A stretch of 64,000 bases of DNA. It comes from Nelumbo lutea. Lineage: Eukaryota > Streptophyta > Magnoliopsida > Proteales > Nelumbonaceae. Position 1 is the stretch's first letter. Each line of letters begins with the position of its first letter. The notes under the pieces were generated by a model. It did not search any database and was not told the origin of the DNA. It worked only from the letters and a program-made list of their open reading frames with translations. The stretch covers positions 11,656,934-11,720,933 of the forward strand of contig JAKGHH010000003.1 of the NCBI GenBank assembly GCA_022828595.1. Direction: 5' to 3'. A program made the position numbers and the translations under genes. Of this stretch, positions 1 to 11,800 are shown piece after piece.

Positions 1-3000
1 GCACACAGACCTCGCTATTTTTTCGCCTGAAACTGTAACGTTGCTCTCATGTTGCTTGGTCTTTACTTGTGCCTTTGGACCATCTCACAGTCTCCAATCA
101 TTTCACTTTCCTCACCACTGCTTGCTTTATAGCTACCTTTTGCTCAAGTTCTACAACATAAAGTGAGGAGCCAACCTAGCCTTTATGAAAACTCTTTCCC
201 TTAAAAGCATGAGCATCATTTCATTTAGTTTATAACAAGCTGCAGCATCTAATACAATGCTTGGTGGGTGTACAATTAACTATGTTTTCTCCTCTTCCCC
301 AAGCAAGTTGAACTAAACGAAGTGGTCGACACAGTGACTCACAACATTCAGGTGGCTCCCAATTATTTACTAGCTATCAACTCAGTTTGGGTCAATCCAT
401 CCTTAACCGGTTCTAATTTGACCATCCATGCATAGTTTTTAGCCGATCCCATATAATTAAAATTAGCAGTTGGTTGGTAAGTCGAGACTTAGAATCAAAT
501 TTTCCTGCACCTAGGTTTGGGGGATTATGGATTTATCATCTTATTGTCATTTCCAATCATCATCATCATTCTTATATATGAACAAGGACTGTATTTTTGC
601 ATGTAAGAGCAGAGCCCTTAATCCTAACCAGTTTACACTTGGATCAACACAAACATAACTCCTCCTCCTACTTCATTCATCTATCCTTATGGGTCGTCTT
701 AATTATCTAAAAGTAGGTTGGTTAGAGGGTGATCATAGAATAAAGATTACAGATTAGTCTCATCGGTCTATAGGGAATTATTCTCCCATTATTAATCTCG
801 AGTCTCGACCCCGAATTAATGCATGTTTTAATTGCCCAAAGACATTGGATACTCAGGGGCAATGAAACTATTGAGCGTTGAGGTCTACTACTGCCATATC
901 CCTGTTAGAGTGTTAGTGCCTCCAATCCATTCAGTAATTCGATATATATATAGCTTATTACTCATCACACGGAAATGCGTGGGCCTTTTGTGCTACAACA
1001 AAGGTCTTGTTTGCCGCACCTCAGAATTCAATAAAGTACTTTGGATTCTATGCATACTTTTTTAATATTATTTAGTTAAATTTCATTAGGCGCCACATGA
1101 GCGAAAAGGTGGAAAGTGGAAACATTTTGTCCATTGCAAAACATTTTCTCCTGGAGTTCTTTTGGTCATTTTAGTCTAATTTATTTATACTATTTTGTGA
1201 TTCTATTTGAATTTAAATATAAATAAATCAAATTTTGATCTACTTATATCTAATTTGATTTGATCGGTTTATAACCATATACCCTTTACATAACTCAAAG
1301 TATGAGTGTTGCTTGAAATGGTATGGAAATACTTAAAAAACATTAAATCAAATAAAAAATAGATTAAAGGATAAAACGCCTGTATGACACTGACATGAAC
1401 AAATGGCAATAATACCGAACACATAAAAACCAAAAATTAGATGCAAGTTATGAATTTCACCAAACAATTCAAATGTGTTTCTACCAACATAAAAAAACAA
1501 GAAAATAAAGAAAAGAATAACAAAAAATATTCAATTTTAAATGAATAACTTGATAGGCTGAGGATACCATAATTAATTGGTTATATGATCATCCTTAGAA
1601 ATATCTATTACTGTGTTTGGTTTGAAGGAAAAAATAAGGAAAAGAAGGGAAAAATAGGAAAACCTTAATGCCATTTTCCCTACCTTTTTCTTCAAACCAA
1701 ACATATCCTTAATGCCTGTCGTTCTTTCTCTCTCTCTCTCATTATATTACTTTCCGTAACAGTTGGCCCACTAAAGCCATCTAATAATTTCACACAGATT
1801 GTACTCATGATTACTACTCGTGACTCGTGAGGTATGTGCATGTGAATACTACTACTACTATAATAATATCGTTTTTATATCGTGTCGTATAAATACATCA
1901 TACACCAAACATCTAAAATCAACGTATCATTCGGGGTTCTGTGCACCTAAAATAAATCCCTCCCACGCAGAATGTTCCAGGTACATGGTATCGTGGTATT
2001 CATTTAATTATTTACAAGTCGGTAAACTAATCTGTGGTCTTTTAATACTAGTTGTCAAAAGTTGGTGCACCGAAAAAAATGCTACATACCCATTTTAGAC
2101 TGATTTCGATGGCTCCAATTAACACTTTTCACGTCTTTCTCACTTTGGGGATTTTTGGAACTGTGGTTGTTTTTATAGAAAAAAAAAAAAAAAACAGTGT
2201 CATGCTAGATTTATATAGACGTTTTAATGTATCTCATTGTTTGTTTCAGTCTATTATTGAAAAATTGGACATGTCTTAAAAATCGAGAGTCTACCAATGC
2301 ATGGGTGAACGGTTAACTGATATATATCCTATCTGATGCTTACATGTCAATATAGACATAAAAAACAGTGCTGAAAATCTCCTTACCAAATAGAATGTAT
2401 TCTTCACTGCCTATATAGTAGAAGTATTCTTTTTTTTTTGAAAAATGAATTTTGAAAGCATAAACATTTTTTATTGAAAATCGACCCCAAAAAAACATCC
2501 ACGCTTCCAAACTCCATGTTTATTCTCGCGAAAAGGTACATAAAGATGAATGGAAAGATGAGCGATAGCCCGACTAGGTTCAGACTATTCAATGAATCTT
2601 TTAACTGTCAGAGCTAACATAACATCATCCCAAAAAGACTTTCTAAACGGCCTCTTATCAACAACCTGTCTCCCACATGATTGAACTGTTTGAACCATTT
2701 GATTGTTTCAATGGATTATTGATTTGGGTTCAACTATGATATGATTTGTATTGTTTTATTATTTTATTTTTCACAAGTCTGGATCTGCTAATGGCATTAG
2801 GGACTTAGGGTGTGCGTGTGTCCATTGCTGTATACCCAATACGGACATGCCATCTGTACCGAATTCATGTATTCCCTTTTCGTCTCAGGACACAACTGCC
2901 CTCTCATCCCTTCTTCCTTTCTTGCAAGAAAAAACCGTCTTTCTTTGTCTGCCTCTCTTTCATTATCTTCCGGTGAATACGTTAGGAACGATGCGAGTCT

Positions 3001-4091
3001 TCAAGATTCACAGTATTTGCTTTTCAGTGGATTTGGACACTGGCTGGGAGGAGGATTCTTCTTTGCTGTAGACAGTAGATTCGTGTGGAATTAAACTGTT
3101 TTTCGGAGAAACTATAATAAATCTCAGGGTGTTTTGCTTGAACAGCATTTGGTTCTTGACATTTTCTCCATTTAATTCGTTTGATCTTCAATAAGTTTGT
3201 GCATTTCATTCAGTGGATTGCTTGAAATTTGGTATTGATTTTGGTCATTTTCTCTTACAGATCGATCAGGTTTCATCCAGGAGCCTTAACAAAAGACATG
3301 TTGCGGTGCAAGATGAATCCCTCTTCTCCAACCTTCCTGTATTTCTCTATTTATATTAGGCCACGGTATCGCCATTCCAAAGGAGGGAACCCTTCGGTGG
3401 TGAAGTTGCAGAGCTACAATGAAGGAGGATGATGATGCACAACGCACAAAGAAATGGGTAAGCCGCAACATGGGACAGAATCCTATTCCTAACTTCCCAG
3501 TCGGTCTTCTCTTACACGTGTGAATATTGTTACACGAACTAGGTACAGGTGTCATGTCCATATTGGGTAACCAGCAACGTTTTTTTTTTTGGTAATCGCC
3601 AGCAACGTTTACTCGCAGATAAAAAAGTCGTCGAATGGATTGTAATTTTTAAATTTGTAGTAGTGTTCTGGTCAATTATAGTTGTCTAGATACATTTTAT
3701 CTGCTCTCTCTCTCTCTCCCCCCTCTCTAATACCCAAAAGAAAAAAGAAAAAATTATATTTGATTTATCTACTCTCCAAGTCTCAATTGGGCTTTGATAT
3801 CCACTGCTCCAAAGAAAACTCCCATCACTCTCTCTGATACTCTCAGCAGGTTTTATTAAATGCAGGTCCACCCTTCAATTCAAACAAGTAAAACCTTAAA
3901 TATGTATGTCCCATACTGTAAAGAAAAGAAGATGTATTGTACTACTACAGACATAGATTGAGGGTGTGAGTCATGTGACGTGATCTACGTCTGTTTCCTC
4001 CCTTCTTGAAAAGCAAGAAACCAACTAACCCACCCACCGTTTGCTTTTGTTGTCTATATTTTCCTTTTCTTCATGCAATTCCCTTTCTTCA
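1..4091. other. Upstream non-coding region
   Basis: AT-rich DNA without a gene I can support. It contains a short hairpin repeat (1614-1703), simple TC tracts near 1723-1740 and 3702-3727, and a poly-A run near 2180. Open frames of up to about 100 codons at 2751-3094 have no recognisable domain. The last few hundred bases should include the promoter and 5' leader of the ROP gene that starts at 4092, but I cannot place its TATA box. Confidence 0.6.
1614..1703. repeat. Small hairpin MITE-like repeat
   Basis: The left arm TGTTTGGTTTGAAGGAAAAA (1614-1633) is matched by its inverted complement TTTTTCTTCAAACCAAACA (1685-1703), with about 50 bases between. Such short foldback repeats with a TTTGGTTTGA-type arm are common in plant intergenic DNA. 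No clear target duplication is seen, so the superfamily is not assigned. Confidence 0.5.
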
Positions 4092-7000
4092 ATGGCATCA
4101 AGCGCATCAAGATTCATCAAATGTGTTACAGTTGGAGATGGGGCTGTCGGGAAAACCTGCATGCTTATCTGCTACACAAGTAACAAATTCCCTACCGTAA
4201 GTCTCTTCTTTATCTCAAGAATCCATCTGGGTTATACAGGCTTTTGTTTTTCTGGATCCGTTATGTATTCTTTTAACTAATTTAGGCTGACACATACTGC
4301 AATTATTTATGTATTTTGTTGTTTTATGCTGTGTATATCATGCTTGTACATTTTTTTTTTCCTTTTCTCCCAAGTGATTAATTCTTCTAGGTGTTTTTCT
4401 CAGTTTTGTTCTATTTCTCTGACAATGATGGTTTCTATAGGACTATATACCAACGGTTTTCGATAATTTCAGCGCCAATGTGGTCATCGAAGGAACTACT
4501 GTCAATTTGGGCCTCTGGGATACTGCTGGTAAATTCTGGCAACATTTTGAACAATTTTGGCTTCAAAGTTTTTTATTTTCAATTTATTCTTAAGCTTCAA
4601 ATTTGATTTACTTCCTGAAGCCTTGCTTAATTGGGTATATCTAATCTCTATATCGTTATGCATATGTATTTTAATGCTTTTGGTTTGCGCTCATGAAGAA
4701 AATATCACTTCTGTTGCCAGGGCAAGAGGATTATAATAGATTAAGGCCCTTGAGCTACAGAGGAGCGGATGTGTTTGTCTTAGCATTCTCTCTGGTTAGC
4801 CGTGCAAGCTATGAGAATGTACTCAAAAAGGTGCACATTCCCGAGAACTATGTTTCTATCCCTTGATACTTAGATCATTAGATGAGCTTTTCTCATATAT
4901 ATAGCTTCTTCTGAGAGATGATTCCTTGGCCAGTGGATCCCAGAACTGCAACATTTTGCTCCTGGAGTTCCAGTTGTTCTTGCCGGCACTAAATTGGGTA
5001 AGATAGGACTTAAATATGCGGACTACAAATGTTTCTTACCACGCTCTTATATAAGTCTATATATTTTTCATCTCTGGTTTCTGATTAACTTCATGGTTAT
5101 CTGCTATACTTGATTGCTCCTTGTGCCTTCTGCAGTTTCTTGTTATTTCTTGATCAGCATTGGCAAGGATTGAGTTTGCTACAATGAACTGGAACTTAAC
5201 ATTGTTGAGTTGTCATTTGAAATCTTCACAAATTGGCTAGATGTCAGCTATTATTATTCATTATTATTAACACCATGATCCATATCATTCTTTACTGTTA
5301 AATAAATGCAATGACCACCTAATAAACTTTGCAAAAATGAGGTTGAATAGAAATTTTCCATTAGGAATCAGAATGGCTAGGACATAGAAATGGGCATTAT
5401 TCTTCTTTTCATTTTTATACATATTAGAACATTCCAGCTTTGTAGGAATTCAAATATGATCAATATTAGGATTCAAAGAAAAAATGATTCCATGCCAGAA
5501 TGTTTATAATCAGGGAACCTTAGTATAGAAGTATTTTTGGTACATTGATCATTAGAGCAATTTAGTGACGCATCAGTTCTTTTTTCCCTTTTCCTTTCTA
5601 ATAGATATAATTGTTCCAATTTTAGTTCAGTCTCTTGAAAAAATTACCCAGGTTCTAGAGGTTTTGTTGGATCAAACCTCTTTTCTTTGATCTAGGGATT
5701 AATGGAAAGAATCACTATTGAAGAGAATACTTACCCATATTTTTTTTTTCAGATTTTTGTATTCTACAACCATCTGTATTAGACTCAAGATCTACTAATC
5801 ATTGCAGCCATACATCTGAAGCTAATGGCAGTATACCCTTTTCACTGCCATCCTATTGCTTACAGCTGGGTTGCCATGTTATCAAAAGTCTACCTCATAT
5901 TAACTAGCATAGCCTTCGGTAAGGTGGAGGATTAGAATCATCCCAAAAGCTAACGACTTACCTATGCCCACCACAAAGGGGGCAGGATGGGCCACTCAGG
6001 CATCTTCAATTTCCTTTATGCATAGGATGACATTGGGTGCATTATCTCCCTTGGTTTTCTATAACTGTTTCTGAAATTACATTTATATATGCCATGATAC
6101 TATCTACTAGGTTGCATCTTGTCTAACATATTTATGATGACCATTTGCAACTATATAAAGAGCAACAAAGGTTGCATCCAATAAAACAATAATACATCCA
6201 TGCCGCCAAGACGAATGAATTGGTGAAATAGAATTCATGTAGCCAACCCCATATAGTTAGGACTAGGGGTGTGCAATTTGGACAGGACCGACCCAACCCA
6301 TAATTTTACATGGGTTGGGCTTGGATTTTCGGTCCTTGGGCTGGGCCTGGCCCCAAAAGTTCAGGCTCTTATATTTTTTGTGCTAGGTTCGGGCCTAACC
6401 TTTAGGCAACCCAAACCCCTCCTGAGCCCGGCTTGACCTGACTTCATGCATGCGTATTTACATGCTTTTTTTGGTAAACCAAACATATATGCATACATGC
6501 ATGCATATACACATAGATTTATGTTAATTTTTAGTGTGGGCTGATTGATCAACCCAATCCCAACCCAGGCCCGAGCCCAACCTGAGTGCATGAAATTTTA
6601 GTACAGGCTGGGCTTGGGTTGGACAGTTTTGGTGTGAGCTCGGTCTTGGGCCTTACGTCCAATTCTTAGGGTTGGGCTTGGGTTGAGCTCAAATCCGGCT
6701 CAGCCCGCCTGACTTGCTCTCCCAGTTAGGACAAGGATTAGATGATGATACTAAAGAGTAATAAAGGTTGCATCCAATAAAACGATAATGCACCTTTGTA
6801 TCTCTGTTGCTATACATACATGCTTGTGTAAGTCCTTGATCAAGAATATAAGAACTTCCAATAATCATCATACCCACAGTTTGGAATTTGATACAAATTA
6901 AAATCCTCTAGATCGTTGTTGTCTGAAAATTGACTCTCAGACTCATTTAGCCTGATCTGAACAAATTTGCAACACCAGTCAACATCAAAAAACAGTTTTG

Positions 7001-8799
7001 GCATTGTAAATTCCTTTTAGGCTATATCTGCAGGAGCAATATAGAGGTTGTCCAATGTATGCAGTATGCCGTTCTTTTGTGTAACTGAACAAGGCAACTG
7101 ATAGATCCAGTGTATAGCATCTTTGGGTGGATGGTATAAGAAACCACTAGTGGTGAAGCTATGGTATATCATGCTGGAAAATAATAGTAGTAGAACATAG
7201 GATCCTGAAGCTTATATGATGTTTATATGTTAAGTACTGTGTTGGATATGTTTCCCTTGTTTCTCACTGTGCTGTGTAGGATAAACTTATGTTGTTGTCC
7301 TATGTCTTCTATGGACTTACAGTATACAATGGATTCTCAGATCTTCGTGAAGACAGGCACTATTTGGCTGATCATCCTGGATTGGTGCCTATAACCACTG
7401 CACAGGTATAATTTCTTTCCATGTAGAGTATGGCCATCTTGTTATATATTAGTCCTTTGCTCTGGAAGATTGAAATATGTTTTCTTGGTAATTGTAGTTT
7501 ATTGTTGTTATTCTCAGGGAGAGGAACTCCGGAAACAGATAGGTGCTGCTTATTACATTGAGTGCAGCTCAAAAACTCAGCAGGTACTGATAAAACAAGT
7601 TCTTACTTTTGCAGGCTAATCTGTTCCTTAATTTTATATTGCTGTTATTATAAAGACAAGCTACATCATGGAATTGCAACATAGTATTAATTCCCATGGG
7701 GGGGACCAACAGACAGATCTAGCATGACAGAACCCCTATGTAGCCACATCAGATATTTGTAACTGTCTAATCTTTAACATTATTCTTTTGTCTGGACGAG
7801 ATGGAATTTACTGGAAAAGTAGTGCATTAAGAAATGAATCAAAACATGAAGGTAAATATTTATTATTTGTAGCATAATGGAAGGCTAAGGTATTCCAAAG
7901 TATATAACAGCTTTTTGTTATCTAAGATCCCTGAAATGAGAATCCCCATTTCTTTTTCTTTGTAGTTTTCCTGGAGATTTTTGGTGTCTCAGTACAGGGA
8001 ATCTGAGAGCTCAAAAAACTTTAGTTATGCATCACAAGTCAAATTCAATGATATTACACTCCACACTGTGGTCTAGAAAATCCTTGGATCTTTTTTATCC
8101 TCCTAAGTTCCAGAAGCTAAATTGGAGCTTTTCAGAAGATGAGATATAAAAGGGGGCATACTTTCATTTTTTGGTTGCACAAAGAGGTTTTCAGTTTCAT
8201 AGAAATCTTTCAAACTTTTGACATTTCATTCTGGTTTTGATCGCCATTGAAATGAGATATACAACTCAATATATACAGAGATCTAAGAGAAATGGGAAAA
8301 GTTTTAGAAATTTAGATTAGAAAGGAAGAAATAGGAAGTAATTGATTGAGAGAAAAAATGTGGACAAAAATAGATAAAATAGGAAAGAATATAAAATCTT
8401 TTCTTATATAACAGATTTTTTTTCCTTGCATCTTGTCTGAAATTTTGAAATTCCTACAGTTTCTTTTTCTTAAAAAAATCATTTTCAAGGAGGCCAAAAC
8501 CTATGTCCAAACCAAAATTGACTACTTTGGTTGCAGATCATGATTACAAGTAGATCCATCAGAGTTAAGGCTCAATACCCATAGGCTTTTTCCTAAGATG
8601 TCCAATTTTGATTCTTATGAATAATCTTGAAAAGGGCTCTTGAGTTTGAGATGATGCCCCCATTATTTGGACTTTTTCTCCTTGGAATGTTTACCATACT
8701 TCTCATGTAAGTAAAAAAGAATAGTTATTTAGGATGGTTAAGAATGTCCAATTTGGTAGTTTTTTTTGTTTAATAGGTGGGCATTTTGTTGGCATTTTG

Positions 8800-8853
<54 letters not shown>

Positions 8854-11800
8854 TTTCATCAGAAATGCGTTTTAAGTTTCTTCAATGGATAAAGTTGCAG
8901 AGAGATATTCTATCTGCATCTGTAGGCTGATATTTCTATACAATATTCTGATGTGCAGAATGTAAAAGCAGTTTTTGATGCTGCAATCAAGGTAGTTATT
9001 AAGCCACCGCAAAAACAGAAGGAGAAGAAAAGAAAACTACAACAAGGATGTTCACTTTTGTAAGTATATTGATTTTCTTAAAACCTCTAGAAAGTTTGCT
9101 TTTTTAGAGGTAATGTTTCACATATTTCATGCAATCTCTATAGAATATCTCATGTGCATTTAAAGTTGCCTCAAGCATAATATGTTTAACTAGAAGGCTG
9201 AACGGTCATGAAGTCACTTTTAGTTGTTCTTAGTAAGGATTTACAAGTTCCAAATATGATTCAAACATATTACTTTACTGACCTATAACATACATCAGTA
9301 GATACCTCAGAGTATATATCCTGAGAAAATTCAAGCTGTTAACCAGGTGCAATGTTGGACTCTGGCTGGTGTCATGCGGTTATCAAAGGAAGATCCAACA
9401 GACCTTCCCCTACTTCTGTTTTTCACTTTTATAAAACATTTTTCCCTTACAGAGATAATGGGAACATCTTTATAGGCCTGGAATTGTAGTCAAGAGGAGA
9501 GATCTCTCTCTCTCTCTCCAATCAACCCTGGATCAAAGGGAAAGCGTGGTTATGTTTCTATTCATGGCTCAAGGTGATCTAATCCCCTTCTTGGCACCTC
9601 TCCCACTGGATACAAGAGAAACAGGCTACACTATGACCTATGTCACCACTCCATTCAACATATTAAAACATTCCCAAACCACCCTTGTGAATCCAACTGG
9701 TATGCTCTTCTTGCTGTCGTGCAATGCATCCCTGAAACCCCTATAGGAATCAGATTAAATTGGAAAGTCTCTAACTGAAAATTAGGCATGTTTGTGATAA
9801 ATGCTATTATCGCAAAAGGCTTTCTTGTATGAATGAGTGATACACATAATTAATGCCTTTATCCTGTTATTAAGCTCAATGTTCCTACCATTCAGTTGAG
9901 CACACTAGTACACCATTTGAAGTAGTTTCCTGTAAAAGTTAATGGGAAAATAGTGCTTTTGAAAATTGTTTGTTTAATCATCACATTGCTTCCACCTTGT
10001 GCAGCAAATTGTTTATTGCAAATAAGATGTGGAAAATAGGCCCTAGGCTTGATCTACAAGACATCTATCCACATCCACAGTTTATGCAGCATATCCTATG
10101 CGACATAAGCCTGACTTGTGGGATTAGTTTTAGTCTTGGAAGAAGAACCAAGAGGAACATAAGGTTAAAAAAAAATTTATGTTCATATTGGCAACATTGT
10201 GTTAGCAACAGTTAGGCAACTCTCCTTTCTGGATTGTAAAACCAAAATGGATAAGTAAATGTTGAATAAGAGAGATAATAAACTCTATTTCAACCTTGAT
10301 TTGGTAGTTAACAACAGAAGATAGAATCCCCTACCTGGCAAAGAACTTTTTTGTTCACTCACTACCTTCATCTAATAAATTTTGTACTTTGTCTTTTGGT
10401 GGGGATTCATCAGTTGTTATTTGAGCAAAATAATCTCCCAAGAAATGTGTCTCCTTGATGCAGCGTGGAAGCAATGGAAGCCGGAGCTAGCTATGCAAGC
10501 ACCGGGCATCGCTAGCACCTAGCGAATAACACTGATTTCTCTAGGAGAGAGAAAAAGGTGGCGAAACCCAAAGAGAAGAGAACTTAAGAAAATCTGAAAA
10601 TATGAAGTATGAATTAACTGAAAACTATCAATATTTATAATACATCTGGAAATTGTAAAAGAACTAGGAAAGAACAACTAGGATAGAACCAGACAACTAA
10701 TCTGATAGGATCGAACTCTTCTTGGCTTGATCTTCACCGTCGGATCTTCTTGGATCTAATCCATGAATCTTGGGAGTCTTGGAAGTCTTGATTATCTTGA
10801 ATTCTTGAATTCTTGATGGCTATTGAATTCTTGAATTCTTGATTATCTTGAATTCTTGAATTCTTGAATTATCTCTAGCCCTTATTCTTATCTATGAGCT
10901 GCCGCCCCTACGGTGATGTGGGCCTTGGGATGGGCCTCCATCATTCTCCCCCACTTGGGAAAGACTCGACCCCGAGTCGTGGCTAGGATATTCAAGGGTT
11001 GTCTCTGGTAGATAGCGATGGAGGTCAGCAAGTACTAAAGCACTGAGAAATTGTTTAATAGCTTCCCCTGAGAAATTGTTAACATAGATTGCAGACGTTC
11101 TCTTATCACATATACGGTAGGCAGACCAACATGGATGAAGTGTATTGGCCACTTGCTCAACCTGAATTCCCTTCCCCAGTTCTGTCATCCAATAAAGGGC
11201 TTGTTTTTTATACGGCCTTAGACCACACATGGGTGTTTTTGACGTCGGCCCAAGTAATGATCCAAAATTTTCAAGAAGGTTCCCCTCCTTACCACACGGA
11301 GCTCAAGCGCTCCAATCGCATTCACCTTTCGGGAACTAACATATCCTGCATCAATGAAAGATCGATCCAAACAATCGCAACACTCATTCAGCACTTCATC
11401 GCTGGCCTCACTGCTCAGCTCCCAGAAGATGATGTAGTGTCCAGGGTCCGTGGACACATCCACATGGCTGGTGAAGTCGATCACCTCAACCTTTGTCTTC
11501 TTCATTAACAGCTTCCCACCTGCTTCAACTGCTAGCTGCAAATCTTTCTCTGTGTTCTTGTCCATGTTGATGCCTAGTAGCAAATTCCTCCGGCATACAA
11601 ATGGAAGCTCCGGGGTGGAGTTATGGAATCCCATCACTTCAATCACGTCCCCTAGCCTATATCGGTATAGACCTGCAAAGTTGGTGACGATAATCTCATA
11701 CTCTTCCCCAATCTTCACTTGAGTCGGACCGATCGGTTCCGACTCAGCGTAAGAGTAGGTAGCAGCGGTCTTATTCTGTTGCTGAATACACTGGTGAATC

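Noticed and set aside
2751..3094. Overlapping open frames with an intact-looking end (SGFGHWLGGGFFFAVDSRFVWN type)
   Set aside because: No family recognised, no splice or promoter context, and two frames compete. Too short to call as a gene.
10892..11230. Minus-strand 112-codon frame after the GH3 piece
   Set aside because: It runs through the purine tract into the LTR and has no recognisable domain. It is probably the 3' untranslated part of the element, though a short retroelement remnant cannot be excluded.
11089..11722. Plus-strand frames of 139 and 90 codons
   Set aside because: They are antisense shadows of the GH3 part of the retroelement ORF on the minus strand.
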